Source of the DNA: Ascidia mentula
Lineage: Eukaryota > Chordata > Ascidiacea > Phlebobranchia > Ascidiidae
Length of the DNA stretch: 64,000 bases
Direction: 5' to 3'
Assembly (NCBI GenBank): GCA_947561715.1
Contig: OX387202.1
Coordinates: forward strand, 21,031,001-21,095,000
Part shown: piece after piece, positions 25,369 to 36,009 of the stretch
Numbering within the stretch: position 1 is the first letter of the stretch
How the letters are laid out: each line of letters starts with the position of its first letter
Position numbers and translations under genes: made by a program
Notes under the pieces: model-generated
The model's database searches: none
Told to the model about the DNA's origin: nothing
Seen by the model: only the letters and a program-made list of their open reading frames with translations

Positions 25369-26778
25369 ATGTCTGTGAAGGGAATTAATAGTGTCGGAAG
25401 TTTTTATAATGGAGACACGATGAATCTACGACGATCCAACTTAACTTTGAGTAGATTTGATGAGTGCATGCCGTTTTCAAAAAGTTTCCATGAGTCTAGA
25501 AGCAGTGTTTATGTAAGTTTCCAATTGGAAATACTCGTTTGTGTAAAATATATTTTTATGTTAAGTAACCCTCGAAAAATCCCCGAATGATATAAAGCTG
25601 ATTTACAGGACCAGTTTAACCAGTTCATATCTGCATTCTACGTTTAAGGGCAATAAGGGAAAATATGCAACAACTTACGGCAAAAATTCTCGTTCCAACT
25701 TGGAGGTGAGAAAGTTGGATTCCGATGTCCCAAGTTTGGCAGCAAAAATTTCCAGAAAACTTTCAGCAATTTATCCGGGTCCAAGTAGTCAGGTGAGTGA
25801 CGAAATTCTGCAAGAGTGAGAGAGAGAGTCCAAGCAGTTAATTCCAATAATTCGCACGACTGGTTTTTCGACAAAACATGCAAAAATAAAAAGAAACATC
25901 CTCAGTAAAGCTTCTTTTTCACCAGAATAGACTTCTTTAGGAACAAATTCGACCCCATCTTCGTCACAAGAGGTCAGCATTCTGCATCTAATGGTTGCCA
26001 AAAGGCGCCACCTAACGGTGTTGATCGGCGCAATAAGTTTGGCAGTTTTCGTTACGGGTCAGTGGTTACGCAGTTAATATGTGGATATATTTTAGATTTT
26101 GTTGCTGAATAAATTCTTGGGTTTTTGGTAAATATGAGTAAGTTGTGTGGGCAGAGTTGACATCATGGTGGAAGGTTTTAACCCTCAAACCCCGTTATCA
26201 CCGTCAACAGAGATTGCTTGGATCTAAATTGCATTATGACGTTTAACAGGTTGCGTGATTACTGGTGTCTGCTTTTCTACACGACAAAACGGCGTTGGTG
26301 CAGGCCAGGTTCTTGGGCCCATAATGCTTTTTCTCGGCGCCGCCGGGTCCATTTTAAGCGCTTGGCATTTCCAGAAATATTCGTCAGCAATTGAGGTAAG
26401 AACGATAAACAGGCCACAAACAACAAAAGCTTGTTTTCTGATTTTTGCATTCAGTTGTTTAAATTTAATAAGGTTGGAGAAACAGGATGTGTTTGGTGAC
26501 GACATTATGAGTTGTAAGTAAATGTAAAATATAATCTGCGTGATGTGGTTACAAAAACATCATTTTCTCGTATTGTTTTGTGCTGAAGAGCTAAAAATAT
26601 TAAAATAAGCGATGTTCATCCCCAGGAGAAAGTACAAAGACGTGATCGTCTCTTCACAAGCTTCAAAGAAATCGAACGAGAACTCGCAGACAAAGAAAGT
26701 GGGAAATATTATTATGAAAAAATTTTACCGAAATTTCCGTCGGGGGATTGCGTTGAAAACTTGCATTCAGCGAAATAA
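25369..26778 (+). CDS. Two-TM membrane protein, unknown family
   Basis: Proposed exons: 25369-25512 (ATG), 25609-25792, 25931-26057, 26250-26395 and 26626-26778 (TAA). Phases agree for the last three introns. The first intron does not keep frame as drawn, so the 5' end needs revision. The protein has a Ser-rich cytoplasmic N-terminus, then two hydrophobic helices, LTVLIGAISLAVFVTG and QVLGPIMLFLGAAGSILSAW, and a charged tail (FTSFKEIERELADKE) ending in EKILPKFPSGDCVEN. The LGPIML motif opening the second helix is reminiscent of TMEM174/TMEM200-type proteins, but similarity is too slight to name it. Its start lies about 55 bp from the presumed 5' end of the CUB/ZP gene on the other strand, suggesting a shared bidirectional promoter. 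Confidence 0.5.
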
Positions 26779-27214
26779 ATCGTTAATAAACGCCCAAAGA
26801 ACGCTGATTTCCAGTAGGTTCGAATCATTCAGGTTTGCATTCAAGACAAATATATTTCGCTTTCAAAAGCAGTCTTGGTGTTTATGAAAACCTAAAGACA
26901 AGGTTGGTTGTGATCGGATGATTTCATTTTTAACTCTGAACATCGATCTATTGTAAGGTTTCAGGTAGTCGATAGAACGTATAACAGTTAGGACATTCCA
27001 ACCACACCCAGGAGGTTGTCTCATGTGGTCGTTAGGTTTTTTTATAACCAGGATCTTCGCCAGGAGCCATATTATACCTGGAGTTTTATACAAATTTTTT
27101 TGTTGTTTTATATTTTAAATTTTTTTGTTGATTTTTGTCTTTTGTCTTTTTTTTGTATTTTTTTGTCATATGTAGGTATGTACACTGTACATTGCCGCGT
27201 CTCATCTTCAAGTC
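26779..27214. other. Intergenic, T-rich tract
   Basis: A T-rich stretch around 27080-27170; otherwise no supported gene. It lies between two convergent transcription units. Confidence 0.4.
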
Positions 27215-27616
27215 TTAATGTAGTCGGTTTGGAACCATGTAAAACTCCTCAAAGTGGAAGTATTGATGATGGTTGAACCAACACGGCCATAAAACTTCAT
27301 TAGCCGTGAAACCCCAGTTGTTGAGGGTTTGTAAATATTTGAGTGTTGACGCCACAAGATCTTCTCCAACACACACCATGTGACCGTCCTTAAGGATGAC
27401 CGCGGATGCCGGGAGATCCGGATCTTTAAGGATGAAGCATTCCTCCACGAAAACATCTTTCTCAAGATTAAGACCCAGCAAAGCTTTATCCAAAAACTCT
27501 CGGTTTCCCAAAGATACCGGAATGTTTGAGCTGCAAAGCTGATGCTGGTAGTTGTTTATGTGAGCTTTGAACATTAACTGTGGGAAGTTCTGGCCCGTTT
27601 TGAGATGAACGATCAT
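27215..27616 (-). CDS. Unrecognised 133-residue ORF
   Basis: A single uninterrupted frame of 133 codons from ATG to TAA on the minus strand. The composition is protein-like: balanced charge and a mix of helical and strand segments such as ASAVILKDGHMVCVGEDLVA and LKYLQTLNNWGF. There is no signal peptide, TM helix or repeat. I do not recognise the family. It could be a complete single-exon gene or the last exon of a longer one; a GCGCCACCTCTTCCG stretch upstream shows no clear splice acceptor. It converges with the two-TM gene. Confidence 0.5.
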   Translation of the reverse strand: MIVHLKTGQNFPQLMFKAHINNYQHQLCSSNIPVSLGNREFLDKALLGLNLEKDVFVEECFILKDPDLPASAVILKDGHMVCVGEDLVASTLKYLQTLNNWGFTANEVLWPCWFNHHQYFHFEEFYMVPNRLH

Positions 27617-28040
27617 TTTATCTTCGGTGGATCGAACGCATTGGACTTCTCGGAAGAGGTGGCGCTGGCCGCTTTAATAAGAAACATGTTGGACTACGAG
27701 TATTGTTTGAACTGACAAAAGCCAGCATGGAAAAATCACACCGCAGGGATTTGAAAGGAACACAAGAATAATTATTATTCTAAATGTAATGAAAGTGGAT
27801 GCCAGCACTACCTGTCATTAAAAACGATTTTTTGTTTCGTCAACATAAATTTTTTGAAGAAAATTTGATCCGGACGGAGAGAGATTAAAACATTCATCAT
27901 CTGTACAGAATTTAATTTACTTTAAAGAATCGTTTAAGATGGCATAAGTTGTCCATTTTTAACTTTTTCAGTGTTTACTAAAATTGAAAGGATTTCTTCG
28001 TTTAGGAAAGTTCCAAAAATGAAACAAATAACGTTGTTAC
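27617..28040. other. Spacer upstream of the 133-codon ORF
   Basis: No supported gene or repeat before the minisatellite begins. Confidence 0.35.
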
Positions 28041-28320
28041 CTCAATAACCTCAGTTTACCTTAGTTAACCTCAGTTTACCTTAGTTTACCTCAGTTTACC
28101 TTAGTTAACCTCAGTTTACCTTAGTTTACCTTAGTTTACCTTAGTTTACCTCAGTTTACCTCAGTTTACCTTAGTTTACCTCAGTTTACCTTAGTTTACC
28201 TCAGTTTACCTTAGTTTACCTTAGTTTACCTCAGTTTACCTTAGTTTACCTTAGTTTACCTTAGTTTACCTTAGTTTACCTCAGTTTACCTTAGTTAACC
28301 TCAGTTTACCTTAGTTTACC
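28041..28320. repeat. Minisatellite, 10-bp unit TTAGTTTACC x about 28
   Basis: Perfectly phased decamers alternate between TTAGTTTACC, TCAGTTTACC and, occasionally, TTAGTTAACC over 280 bp. Variants differ only at the second base and at one T/A site, so the array has grown by local duplication. No coding frame fits it. It lies between two weakly supported ORFs. Confidence 0.97.
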
Positions 28321-28511
28321 AATACAAACCAACGTTCTCTTTATCCGGTCTTCAGTTTGAGAATCTGGAAGTTGTTACATTTCAGTAGTTTTTAAAATAG
28401 TTTGTTTTAAAGTTTCGTAAAACTTTTAAAATAAACATTTATTTCCACAAAAATATCAAAATAGGACTGTGGGTGAATAGTGACCAATGTAAAATGGAAT
28501 ATACGAACCGA

Positions 28512-28883
28512 TCAGACGTCTGCAAAGTCCTCTATTAACCTTGAAACGGCTAAATAGGATTGTGATGTAACAAAGGCCGACGCGGTTTCAGTTGAACGCC
28601 TACGTGATATTTGCGATAGGAGGCGAAACCAAAGTATCGGCTGGAAGTTGTGTAACACAGCAAACAATACTGAAAACGCTAGAAAGTGCGAGATGCAATT
28701 GCAGCAATGTATTAAGATTGCCGATGTTTGACCCAAGTATAAATGGTTAGTTGGTGCATCCAGGAATAATACACAATTTTTACGTATGAAAGGGAATATG
28801 CGAATATCAATATAATAAAAACAATTGCTACTATTACGCAACAGGAGAGCTATCGAATATCGTAGGCCTAAAGGTTCGCCCAT
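28512..28883 (-). other. Hydrophobic 123-codon open frame, doubtful gene
   Basis: One uninterrupted frame with two hydrophobic stretches, the second ILIHCCNCISHFLAFSVLF followed by a basic ISRRRST. The second stretch with FQPILWF faintly recalls TM7 of a rhodopsin-like receptor, but NPxxY is absent and the other helices are not found nearby. It may be a receptor exon, a remnant or chance. Confidence 0.22.
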
Positions 28884-29595
28884 TGCAAAAAGTAGGCGGA
28901 ACTGATGCTGTGTCGATCAACGGCACAAATACATACAGCTTTCATCCCATTTCCCAAGTAAAATAGAAGGGCTGGCAAATATCATTCAGTTATGCCAGTA
29001 AATTTTTACGACGCAATACATTAAGTTTAATTTTTTGGATAGTTTGAACAACTTGACAGATCCATGAATGACGTCATTATACCTTCGAATTAATCTTTGA
29101 TGTTACATCACAACATTAAATGCGACCGCAAACACATTGCTACAAACTTTTTACTCATCATACCTGATTCAGACTTTCTTGATTTATTCTCTTGAAGGTA
29201 ATTCGGAAACAACAAAGGAAACTGGAACTGGGCGTCACCTTGGGGCGCTTTTATTATGACCTTTTTTAAGTTAATAATTGACCTAAATACATTTTGTTGG
29301 GAGTTTTGTGATTTGACAAATGTATGTTGACAAATGTATTTCCCAACAAAACTTATGTCAAGTTTTTGCGAAGCAATAAACTTTCGAGGCGAAATATATC
29401 AACAGCCACAGGAAAAATGATTGCACTTTTAAAATAACCTTCAAGTTTGCAAGGTTCGCAACAAAACCTTTATTTGGGGTGAAAAGTGTCGCGTGTCGCT
29501 TTGATGCAAAGTCATGACGTATTCGCACGGTTCACTGCCCACGAAGAGTCAACACAGAATTTCAATAAAAACATTAGAAACCGAAACCATGAATA
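28884..29595. other. Upstream region of the multi-homeodomain gene
   Basis: No exon recognised. A short imperfect inverted repeat lies near 29290-29360, where CATTTTGTTGGGA is mirrored by TCCCAACAAAA at 29341-29352. Presumed promoter of the downstream gene. Confidence 0.35.
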
Positions 29596-32500
29596 ATGAA
29601 AAAAACTGGTCGTAGTTGTGACGAAATGTGCATGAAAGTTTCCTCATCGCTATGGAAATCAAAACTTTCTGCGAGAAAGGAGAATGCGTCGTTGTGTGAA
29701 GGATTTAAACCTTTAAAGTGTGGCAGTCGTTCGGAATTACCGGCCTCTGTTTCAACGCTCAGTGGAAACAACTCACCGTCGATTTTCATTCAAAAACCAT
29801 CGAAAAAATTGACAGACTTTCAACACAGAATTTTACTAAAAAACATTGGTAATTTGTGGCCCCCGGACTCTGATGTTTGCGATGTTAGTGATGAGGATTT
29901 ATTGCATATTTCATCGCGGATAAAATGGTTTAAAAGATGGATGAAAGGTAAATATTACCAGAGAAGTATGTTGCCAATGAAACTGTTGATGTTTTTAAGT
30001 TAGACGCTACCATTAAGACCTGGCAGAGATTGCAATTCAATTCATTTTATTTCTCGCAAACGTCATCGAATACGCACAACAACTTGCAGCAATCATTTCG
30101 ACTGGTGACGTGACGAAGGACCGCATACCAGTCCTTCGTCACTGTATAAAAGGACTGCATATCTAGTATAAAAGTTCTTTGGCCTTCAATATTCACCTGT
30201 AGGTCTACAAAAAGAACCGTAGTCAGCCTGTGATGTAATTGAGTGTTTTTACGTGGTCCTAGCAGACCTGTAGTATTCTAAGATCATATAATTTCAAAAA
30301 TAAGTGTTTTTCCTACTTATGTTCAGGTATTCATTATTCCCCTACAAGGCACAGCAAAGTTAACGTACAAAATACCCTGGAGTATTGGTTGTTCAATCAT
30401 TCCTATTTACACAAAACAAAAGTGCACAAAGTCCGACTAAGAACTGGTTTGTCCACACGATGCATTGAGGCTTGGATGGAATGGAGGAAATCGGATCTCA
30501 CATTAAATCTTCGTAGACAAGTATGAGTGCAATATCAAGCAGAAGTGTGTAAAGTGGTTTGGGCAATGTGTTGGGACAATGCTTTTTATTGGCAGCCTGT
30601 TTGTGTGTAATGTTTTATCTACAAAGTATATTTGATTATACCTGGTGTTAATCAAAAGAAGGACCAATGAACTATGTTCAAAATAACCTAGATTACTCAT
30701 ATTATGTAAAGGTTTGGTAATTTCAGATGTTGAATCATATTTTCGTTGAAAACAAATATCCAGAAGCTTTAACGATGAAAACTCTTTCTGTGCACACAAG
30801 CTTACATGAAAAAGATATTCAGGCTTGGTTTCTTGTTGCAAGGTCGCTTGCTGGTGCCACAGACTTCAACCAAGCCAATAAAGATGAACTGGTTTGTAAA
30901 TTTTATTTTGTATTCGTTTAAAAGGTTTTTAATTTTTGAAACCTGACATTTATTGATGTCGTAACATAAACATCAAGAATTATTTTATTGCAAAGTGTTT
31001 ACTTGTGTTCTTTGTAGATTTTGTGGAGAATGTTTAATCGCTGTAGACAAGTAGGGTTCGTTGATGATGGCCATATTGATCTAATAACTGATCTGCTTGA
31101 CATTGATGCTGTCGCTGTATATAAAGTGTTCAAATATTGGTGTGAAAAACACAACATCGCTTGCCAGGCAAATTCCAGGAATTATTTGGTTGTGGAAGAA
31201 TGGTTCGAGATGTTTAACAAGCAAGACATGGATGAAGAAAGAAGTCAATGGGTTTCTAAATTTGTAAGTTTGCAAGATTACACAAAATATTACAAATATG
31301 TTTCACATATGTTAAATGTTTTCAGTGTTTTGTATTTAAATTTAACATTATGGTTGCGTTTGTTGTAAAAAATGTTTTTTTATGTTTTGTTGCTAAACAC
31401 TGTGGTCTGGGAAATGTTATGCTTAATCTTGTAATTTTGTTGCTTTTTTATGTAGATTGGTGCTGGAACAAGTGAAAGTTCTAAACCAGGTTCAACCAAT
31501 CAACCAGAACCAGGTGAACATTTAATGGCGATAAAAATAATTTTCTAGTGATGCAAACATTTGTCTGTATAAGTTGAACATCAAGCAAATATAATTTGTT
31601 TAGAGCTGTTCACATGCAAGAGATGCTTGGATTCGAACTCACAATCATCACATAATGCACTAGTATGTAGTTTGGAAAAACATAATTTTTCAACAATAAA
31701 TGAAAGTTTATTTTCTTTGGATCACTTGTTGTCTCCATGGCTATTGGAGACTCAGTAACAGATTAGCACAAAATGTTATAAATAACCCTGAGTCGTCTGT
31801 CTGTTTAACGTTTAGCGATATCAACAGTGGCGGATCTAGGGGTTGTGTTTGGGTGTCAGAACACCCCCCTCAGTATTGTACTATATTGTTTTGAGGGATG
31901 TAAAACTGCGGTTAGTATTACGCAACGCAGGAGCGAACACTTCGGGCCAGTGTTCGTCTCCGCAATTTCTTTGTTAAACAGTCGCGACCCCCGCGTTCAC
32001 GCGGCGATGACCGCTTCCGAAACAATTATTTGTTGTGCCGTTGATACTCGAAAACCGTTTTTAAAATATTTATTTCTGCAGCAGTTTCAACACAACTACA
32101 AAAGTTATGTTGTTTGTTGTCACAACGCAAAGAAATCAACATAAATTACATGAAAAATGGCTTTGAACAACTATTTTTGCCGATTTTATCCACGAGCGCG
32201 GAAATTATGTCACTACAGTATTTGATAAGTATTTGATCCACTTAAACGTTCCTGCCCCATCGTACAGATTAAAGACTATCTGCGAAGATTACAGCAGTTG
32301 TTACTGGAAGCGTCCAGAATATCTAAAACGTCCGTCGTTACGGTGGCCACGAAGAGGAAAACACTGCGTACCGCATAACCTGATGGTTGACACAACTTTG
32401 CCAAAAATTCGCTGTAGAGGCTGCTTCACCAGAGAAATACTTGAACAGCTTTGACTGATGCATGTTGCTATATTGTTTCGGTTTCGATTAAACTTTACTG

Positions 32501-34303
32501 GACAAACTAAATTATTTTGCGGCAAGTGCTGCAGCATTTTATTGCGTTCTCCAGAAAATGTGACGTAATAATCTACAGACGAATAATCCCCCATTGTCAC
32601 AAAACAATGATACTACAGGAACAAGGAGATAAACTAATGACCTTTCCAATCACGGCATTCTCCAGATAAGCCTCGCTCGCGACAAACTTCTTGCGATTTG
32701 TATATTGTCCTGAATCTAATTACACGCAACGAAGACGGAAATAGTCTAGCGCTAAGGGTGTTTTTTTTTACCGCCAGATACCTATTTTAGCCTAAGCCAA
32801 ACGCGAAATTGGCGTGACCAAACTCGGACACCCCCCTCATTTTTTTTTCTAGATCCGCCACTGGATATTGATGATGCCTGCAAACACAGGCGAAATGTAT
32901 ATATCAAAAAAACGTTAAACAGACAGACTATTTAGGATTATTTGTAATATTTTCAACAGTAATGTTTATTTAATCAATCAGACCAGTTTTATTGGTTGCC
33001 AAATTGCCAAGTAACTTAGAATGTTTATTAAACAGGACATCTTTCTGTATTTTTTCTCTATTGCTGTAAATTATTCTTAGAAATATAAATAAGTATTTTC
33101 TTGCACTTGTTTAGAAATCTTTGAGCCTGAAGTTGAGATATCGGGAATAAATCACCAAAATTCTCGAACGCCCAAACTTAATACAACCTGTGTCACAAAC
33201 TCATCTGATAACTTCAGGAGGATTTCCACTCCATCACTGAAAGAAGATGATCCGGCGATGTTGTTGTTTTCCGAACATTTTCATCGATATGTGAGAAGGA
33301 AGTTGAAAAAGTTGAGAAGAAATCAGTTGAGTTCAGGCATTCCGAAAAGGGCGACTGTGAAGACGAGGAGAAAGTCTAAGAAGATTGTTAGAAAGGTTTC
33401 CAGCATGTGATAAACAAAACAAACGGATAAAACAACTGTAAACTAAAAATTTGTAAAATTTGAATTTTGTAACTTAACCCCCGTAGATGTTAACGTAGTG
33501 ACAGGACTGGATGTGTATTGGAAACATATTAAGTTCAAATTTACATGTTGATCAGTTGTTCTCATTGTGTCCAGGCTACAAATTATCCTTCTTTTCACAA
33601 ACAAGATGTTCCAGAGGTTAAGTTTGTAGCGTGTTTAAAACCTGGCACTAACAAACCAACCAATCAGAAACAAACCAACATTGCTATGACAACACTGTGC
33701 TCTGAGGTAACAGAATCTATTTATTGTTGCAATTTAAACAGGTTTGATGTGAATACCAGGCAACATGGAAACATGACCCAATAGTTTTACAAAAAGTTTA
33801 TTGGTTTATATGTAACTGCAACACACACTGTTTTCAACTTACTTATGTTTGTTTCATTTTAAGTCGTTGTGTCGAATAAAAACAACCAACACTCCACGTC
33901 ACCATCAACCTCTGGAATGTGGTGGGAGAAGCGAGGTTGTTGAGGAACTTTACAATCTTATGAACGGTTTGATGAATTGTGTGAGAAGTATTCGAATATC
34001 ATTGGGTTTATTGTGATGTTTATATTCAGAATCAGATGGTGATGACTCAGATGAAATATTAACAGTTGAAACTGACTCAGAAGGAGATAAAGATACAAAA
34101 ATATCGACAACCAGTCCTGTTACTGAGGTACATGTTTATGCCTTATACAGAGGAATGTTGAACAAGTTTGGAAACTTCACGCTTACACACTCTATGTAAT
34201 TATGCAGGATGGGGATTCCCGTAACTGTGAAGTTTTGAAGATGGATGAATGCAATCCTGCTGCAAGTTTGTTTTATTTATTTCAAACTCCAAGCAAATTG
34301 TAA
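29596..34303 (+). CDS. Protein with four divergent homeodomain-like segments
   Basis: Ten exons join in phase to about 575 residues: 29596-29947, 30327-30520, 30727-30891, 31018-31263, 31456-31513, 33115-33395, 33575-33706, 33864-33966, 34030-34127 and 34208-34303 (TAA). Each of the first four exons has one homeodomain-like helix-turn-helix: KLTDFQHRILLKNI with helix 3 RIKWFKRWMKG; LEYWLFNHSYL with RLRTGLSTRCIEAWMEWRK; LNHIFVENKYPEAL with EKDIQAWFLVARS; and LWRMFNRC with DAVAVYKVFKYWCEK. The second and third are clearest. The C-terminal half has a strongly basic stretch (RRKLKKLRRNQ, then KTRRKSKKIVRK), a likely nuclear signal, and an acidic Asp/Glu tail. Several atypical homeodomains in one protein recalls HOMEZ/ZHX, but no zinc finger is seen. 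A DNA-binding nuclear role is inferred. Confidence 0.65.
31825..32863. mobile_element. Non-autonomous hAT-like DNA transposon, 1039 bp
   Basis: The ends are a perfect 15-bp inverted repeat, CAGTGGCGGATCTAG, the usual hAT form beginning CAGNGGCG. The flanks gatatcaa (31817-31824) and gatattga (32864-32871) match at 6 of 8 bases, as an aged 8-bp duplication would. It contains subterminal C/G runs and no intact transposase. It is nested in the palindromic element around it and is therefore younger than that element. Confidence 0.8.
32864..32905 (+). ncRNA. Hammerhead-ribozyme-like core in the palindromic element
   Basis: Layout: stem I 5' strand GATA (32864-32867), TTGATGA (32868-32874), one unpaired T, stem II GCCTG/CAGGC with loop CAAACA (32876-32891), GAAA (32892-32895), TGTATA, then stem I 3' strand TATC (32902-32905). 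Stem II is a perfect 5 bp. The first core base is T where the hammerhead consensus has C, so activity is doubtful in this copy. Confidence 0.4.
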
Positions 34304-34855
34304 TTGGTTTCATGAAATATTTTATCTCCTTTTTACGAATTAATATTTTATAAAAAGTTTTCAAAATTATTTTACAAATGTAAACCTCGTTTTACGTTTC
34401 TACCTTTTAGTTTTCCTTTATATTATTCTGACGTTTTATGTCCTTTGATATTTTACCGATCTGATAGGTTTGTTACGTCCTGTGCTTGTTTTTTTTGTTT
34501 TGAACCAGATATATAAGAATTGTCTGTCCAAATATATGTTTAAATAACAGTGGCCTGCAGCTGCAGAAAGTTCACGCTGTTTTAACCTTTCAACTCTCAG
34601 TGCAAATATGTTTACCCATAGTTAAGTGGAAACATTTTACAAATTTGTTTTACTGAAAAATTTATGTATTTTTCCATGATGAAAAAGGACAAGAGCAAAA
34701 TTATGTGCAAACAATTCATTGAAAAAAAATCACTGTTTCGACACACAAAAATCATAGTGAACATAAAAATCAAGTGTAAAACTACAGACAGCAGGATTAA
34801 ATGGCCGCTAATACCTGATTCACATTAAAATATTACAACAAAATCCACCTGGGAA
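34304..34855. other. Convergent 3' ends of the multi-homeodomain gene and CFAP90
   Basis: AT-rich 3' flanks of two genes facing each other. No other element recognised. Confidence 0.45.
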
Positions 34856-35475
34856 TTAGGATAAGGTGATGTTTCCCAACCCCTGTTCTGGTGAGAATGT
34901 TATTCCATTGTTGCTGAGGAACTCTCTAGTTTTAATGATCCTGACGTGCTTTCTGTCCGGTTGATCAACAGCCATGTGATGTTTGTGTCCGTACACGGTC
35001 GACATCAGTGAGGGAGAAGGTTTGGAAAACTCCTGGGGACAATTGAGGATGATATGATGATAAATATCAATTTGGGATAACTTTTCATTTTATTTCACTG
35101 CTGTGACAACAAATTAAGTATTAGATTGCGATGCAATTCACCTCCTCGTGGACATTGAGGCCCCTGCTTTTCGCATGTTCTCGATCACAACGGTGTAGTT
35201 TGTTATTGAAATCGTTTTCCCATCTGAACAGTCTGTTGTACGTTGAATTAACTCTTTCCTGTGCGAAAAACAATTGAGTAAATAACAAACTTCTCTATAT
35301 TTGCACACAAAAGATATTTAACGGGTGAACCGACCTTCTTTTCGTTGTTGAAATAAGTCAGTTGTCGGGCGGTTTCTCTGCTGGTTGGAATTGCACAAAA
35401 CGCGCTTTGTGCCGATAACGGAAGTTTGCCCTTTTCAACGAAAACATCGTTGATCTTCATGTTATCCTCATCCAT
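34856..35475 (-). CDS. CFAP90: CFAP90 (C5orf49-type) axonemal microtubule-associated protein
   Basis: Three exons on the minus strand, all phase 0: 35335-35475 (ATG), 35142-35258 and 34856-35032 (TAA). They give 144 residues, close to the known vertebrate length. The N-terminal LPLSAQSAFCAIPTSRE and the central KLHRCDREHAKSRGLNVHEE are the two conserved blocks of this family; the second matches the DDREHAKSLGL block almost residue for residue. STVYGHK and a terminal glycine-rich turn complete the pattern. Family knowledge: a small microtubule inner protein of motile cilia doublets. It diverges from the MDC1-type gene with 534 bp between start codons. Confidence 0.88.
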
Positions 35476-36009
35476 GACGAATCGCTCAGTTTAAATAGCA
35501 AGTCTCCCAGAATCCTGCAAAAAGATGTTAGAGCTTGTAACTATGTAACCTACGCTAAACTCTTGTTGTTCTAGTAATTTAATCCAGGCGATTAGAACCA
35601 TACTAGTGGATTTTTATAAAAAAGTATGTCTTTTACTGATCTTCAATTAAAACAGTTTTAACTAATGATGTTACTAATACAATTTTAAGGTATATTAAAC
35701 TTCAAAAAATGTTTGCTAACAACCGTCATATGTATGTAAAAACAATTAAACAAAAAATGCGTATAGTGATAAAAATGCTTTATTTATATAATATGTGCTG
35801 TTTGTATTGTTGATGGTTTTTAAGCAAAAAAGTAAAATTTCCATCTGAAATTCAACAAATAATGTTTTCGGTTTTTGAGTTGATGATTAATCATGCGTTG
35901 CAAAAAGCGGCAACATCAACAAACGAAAGTAAGAAAATTCGTTCCTAAATAATTGCTTAATTGCGAACGATAAAAGTTATGCAGCAAATAAACAGTCAGG
36001 TTATCTAGT
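35476..36009. promoter_or_regulatory. Presumed bidirectional promoter, CFAP90 and MDC1-type gene
   Basis: The two start codons face away from each other across 534 bp of AT-rich DNA with no open frame. This short head-to-head spacing implies that both promoters lie here. No specific binding site was identified. Confidence 0.45.

Larger units (their letters stand above)
31770..32953. mobile_element. Palindromic element, interrupted by a hAT insertion
   Basis: The left arm 31770-31813 and the right arm 32910-32953 are inverted copies over about 44 bp, sharing GTCTGTCTGTTTAACGTTT. Without the hAT element the unit is only about 140 bp, a typical small palindromic MITE. It lies in intron 5 of the multi-homeodomain gene. 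The centre holds a hammerhead-like core, listed separately. Confidence 0.7.

Noticed and set aside
25644-26001. Minus-strand frames starting MATIRCRMLTSC that can be spliced in phase
   Set aside because: They lie opposite plus-strand exons of the two-TM gene that include two convincing TM helices and consistent phases over three introns. The minus model has no onward exon.
28041-28320. Telomere-like array
   Set aside because: The unit is TTAGTTTACC, not TTAGGG, and ten bases long; this is an ordinary minisatellite.
28041-28320. CRISPR array
   Set aside because: Continuous tandem units with no spacers, in an intron-rich eukaryotic genome.
28512-28883. GPCR TM7 exon
   Set aside because: Only a faint resemblance; no NPxxY and no neighbouring helices. 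Kept only as a doubtful open frame.
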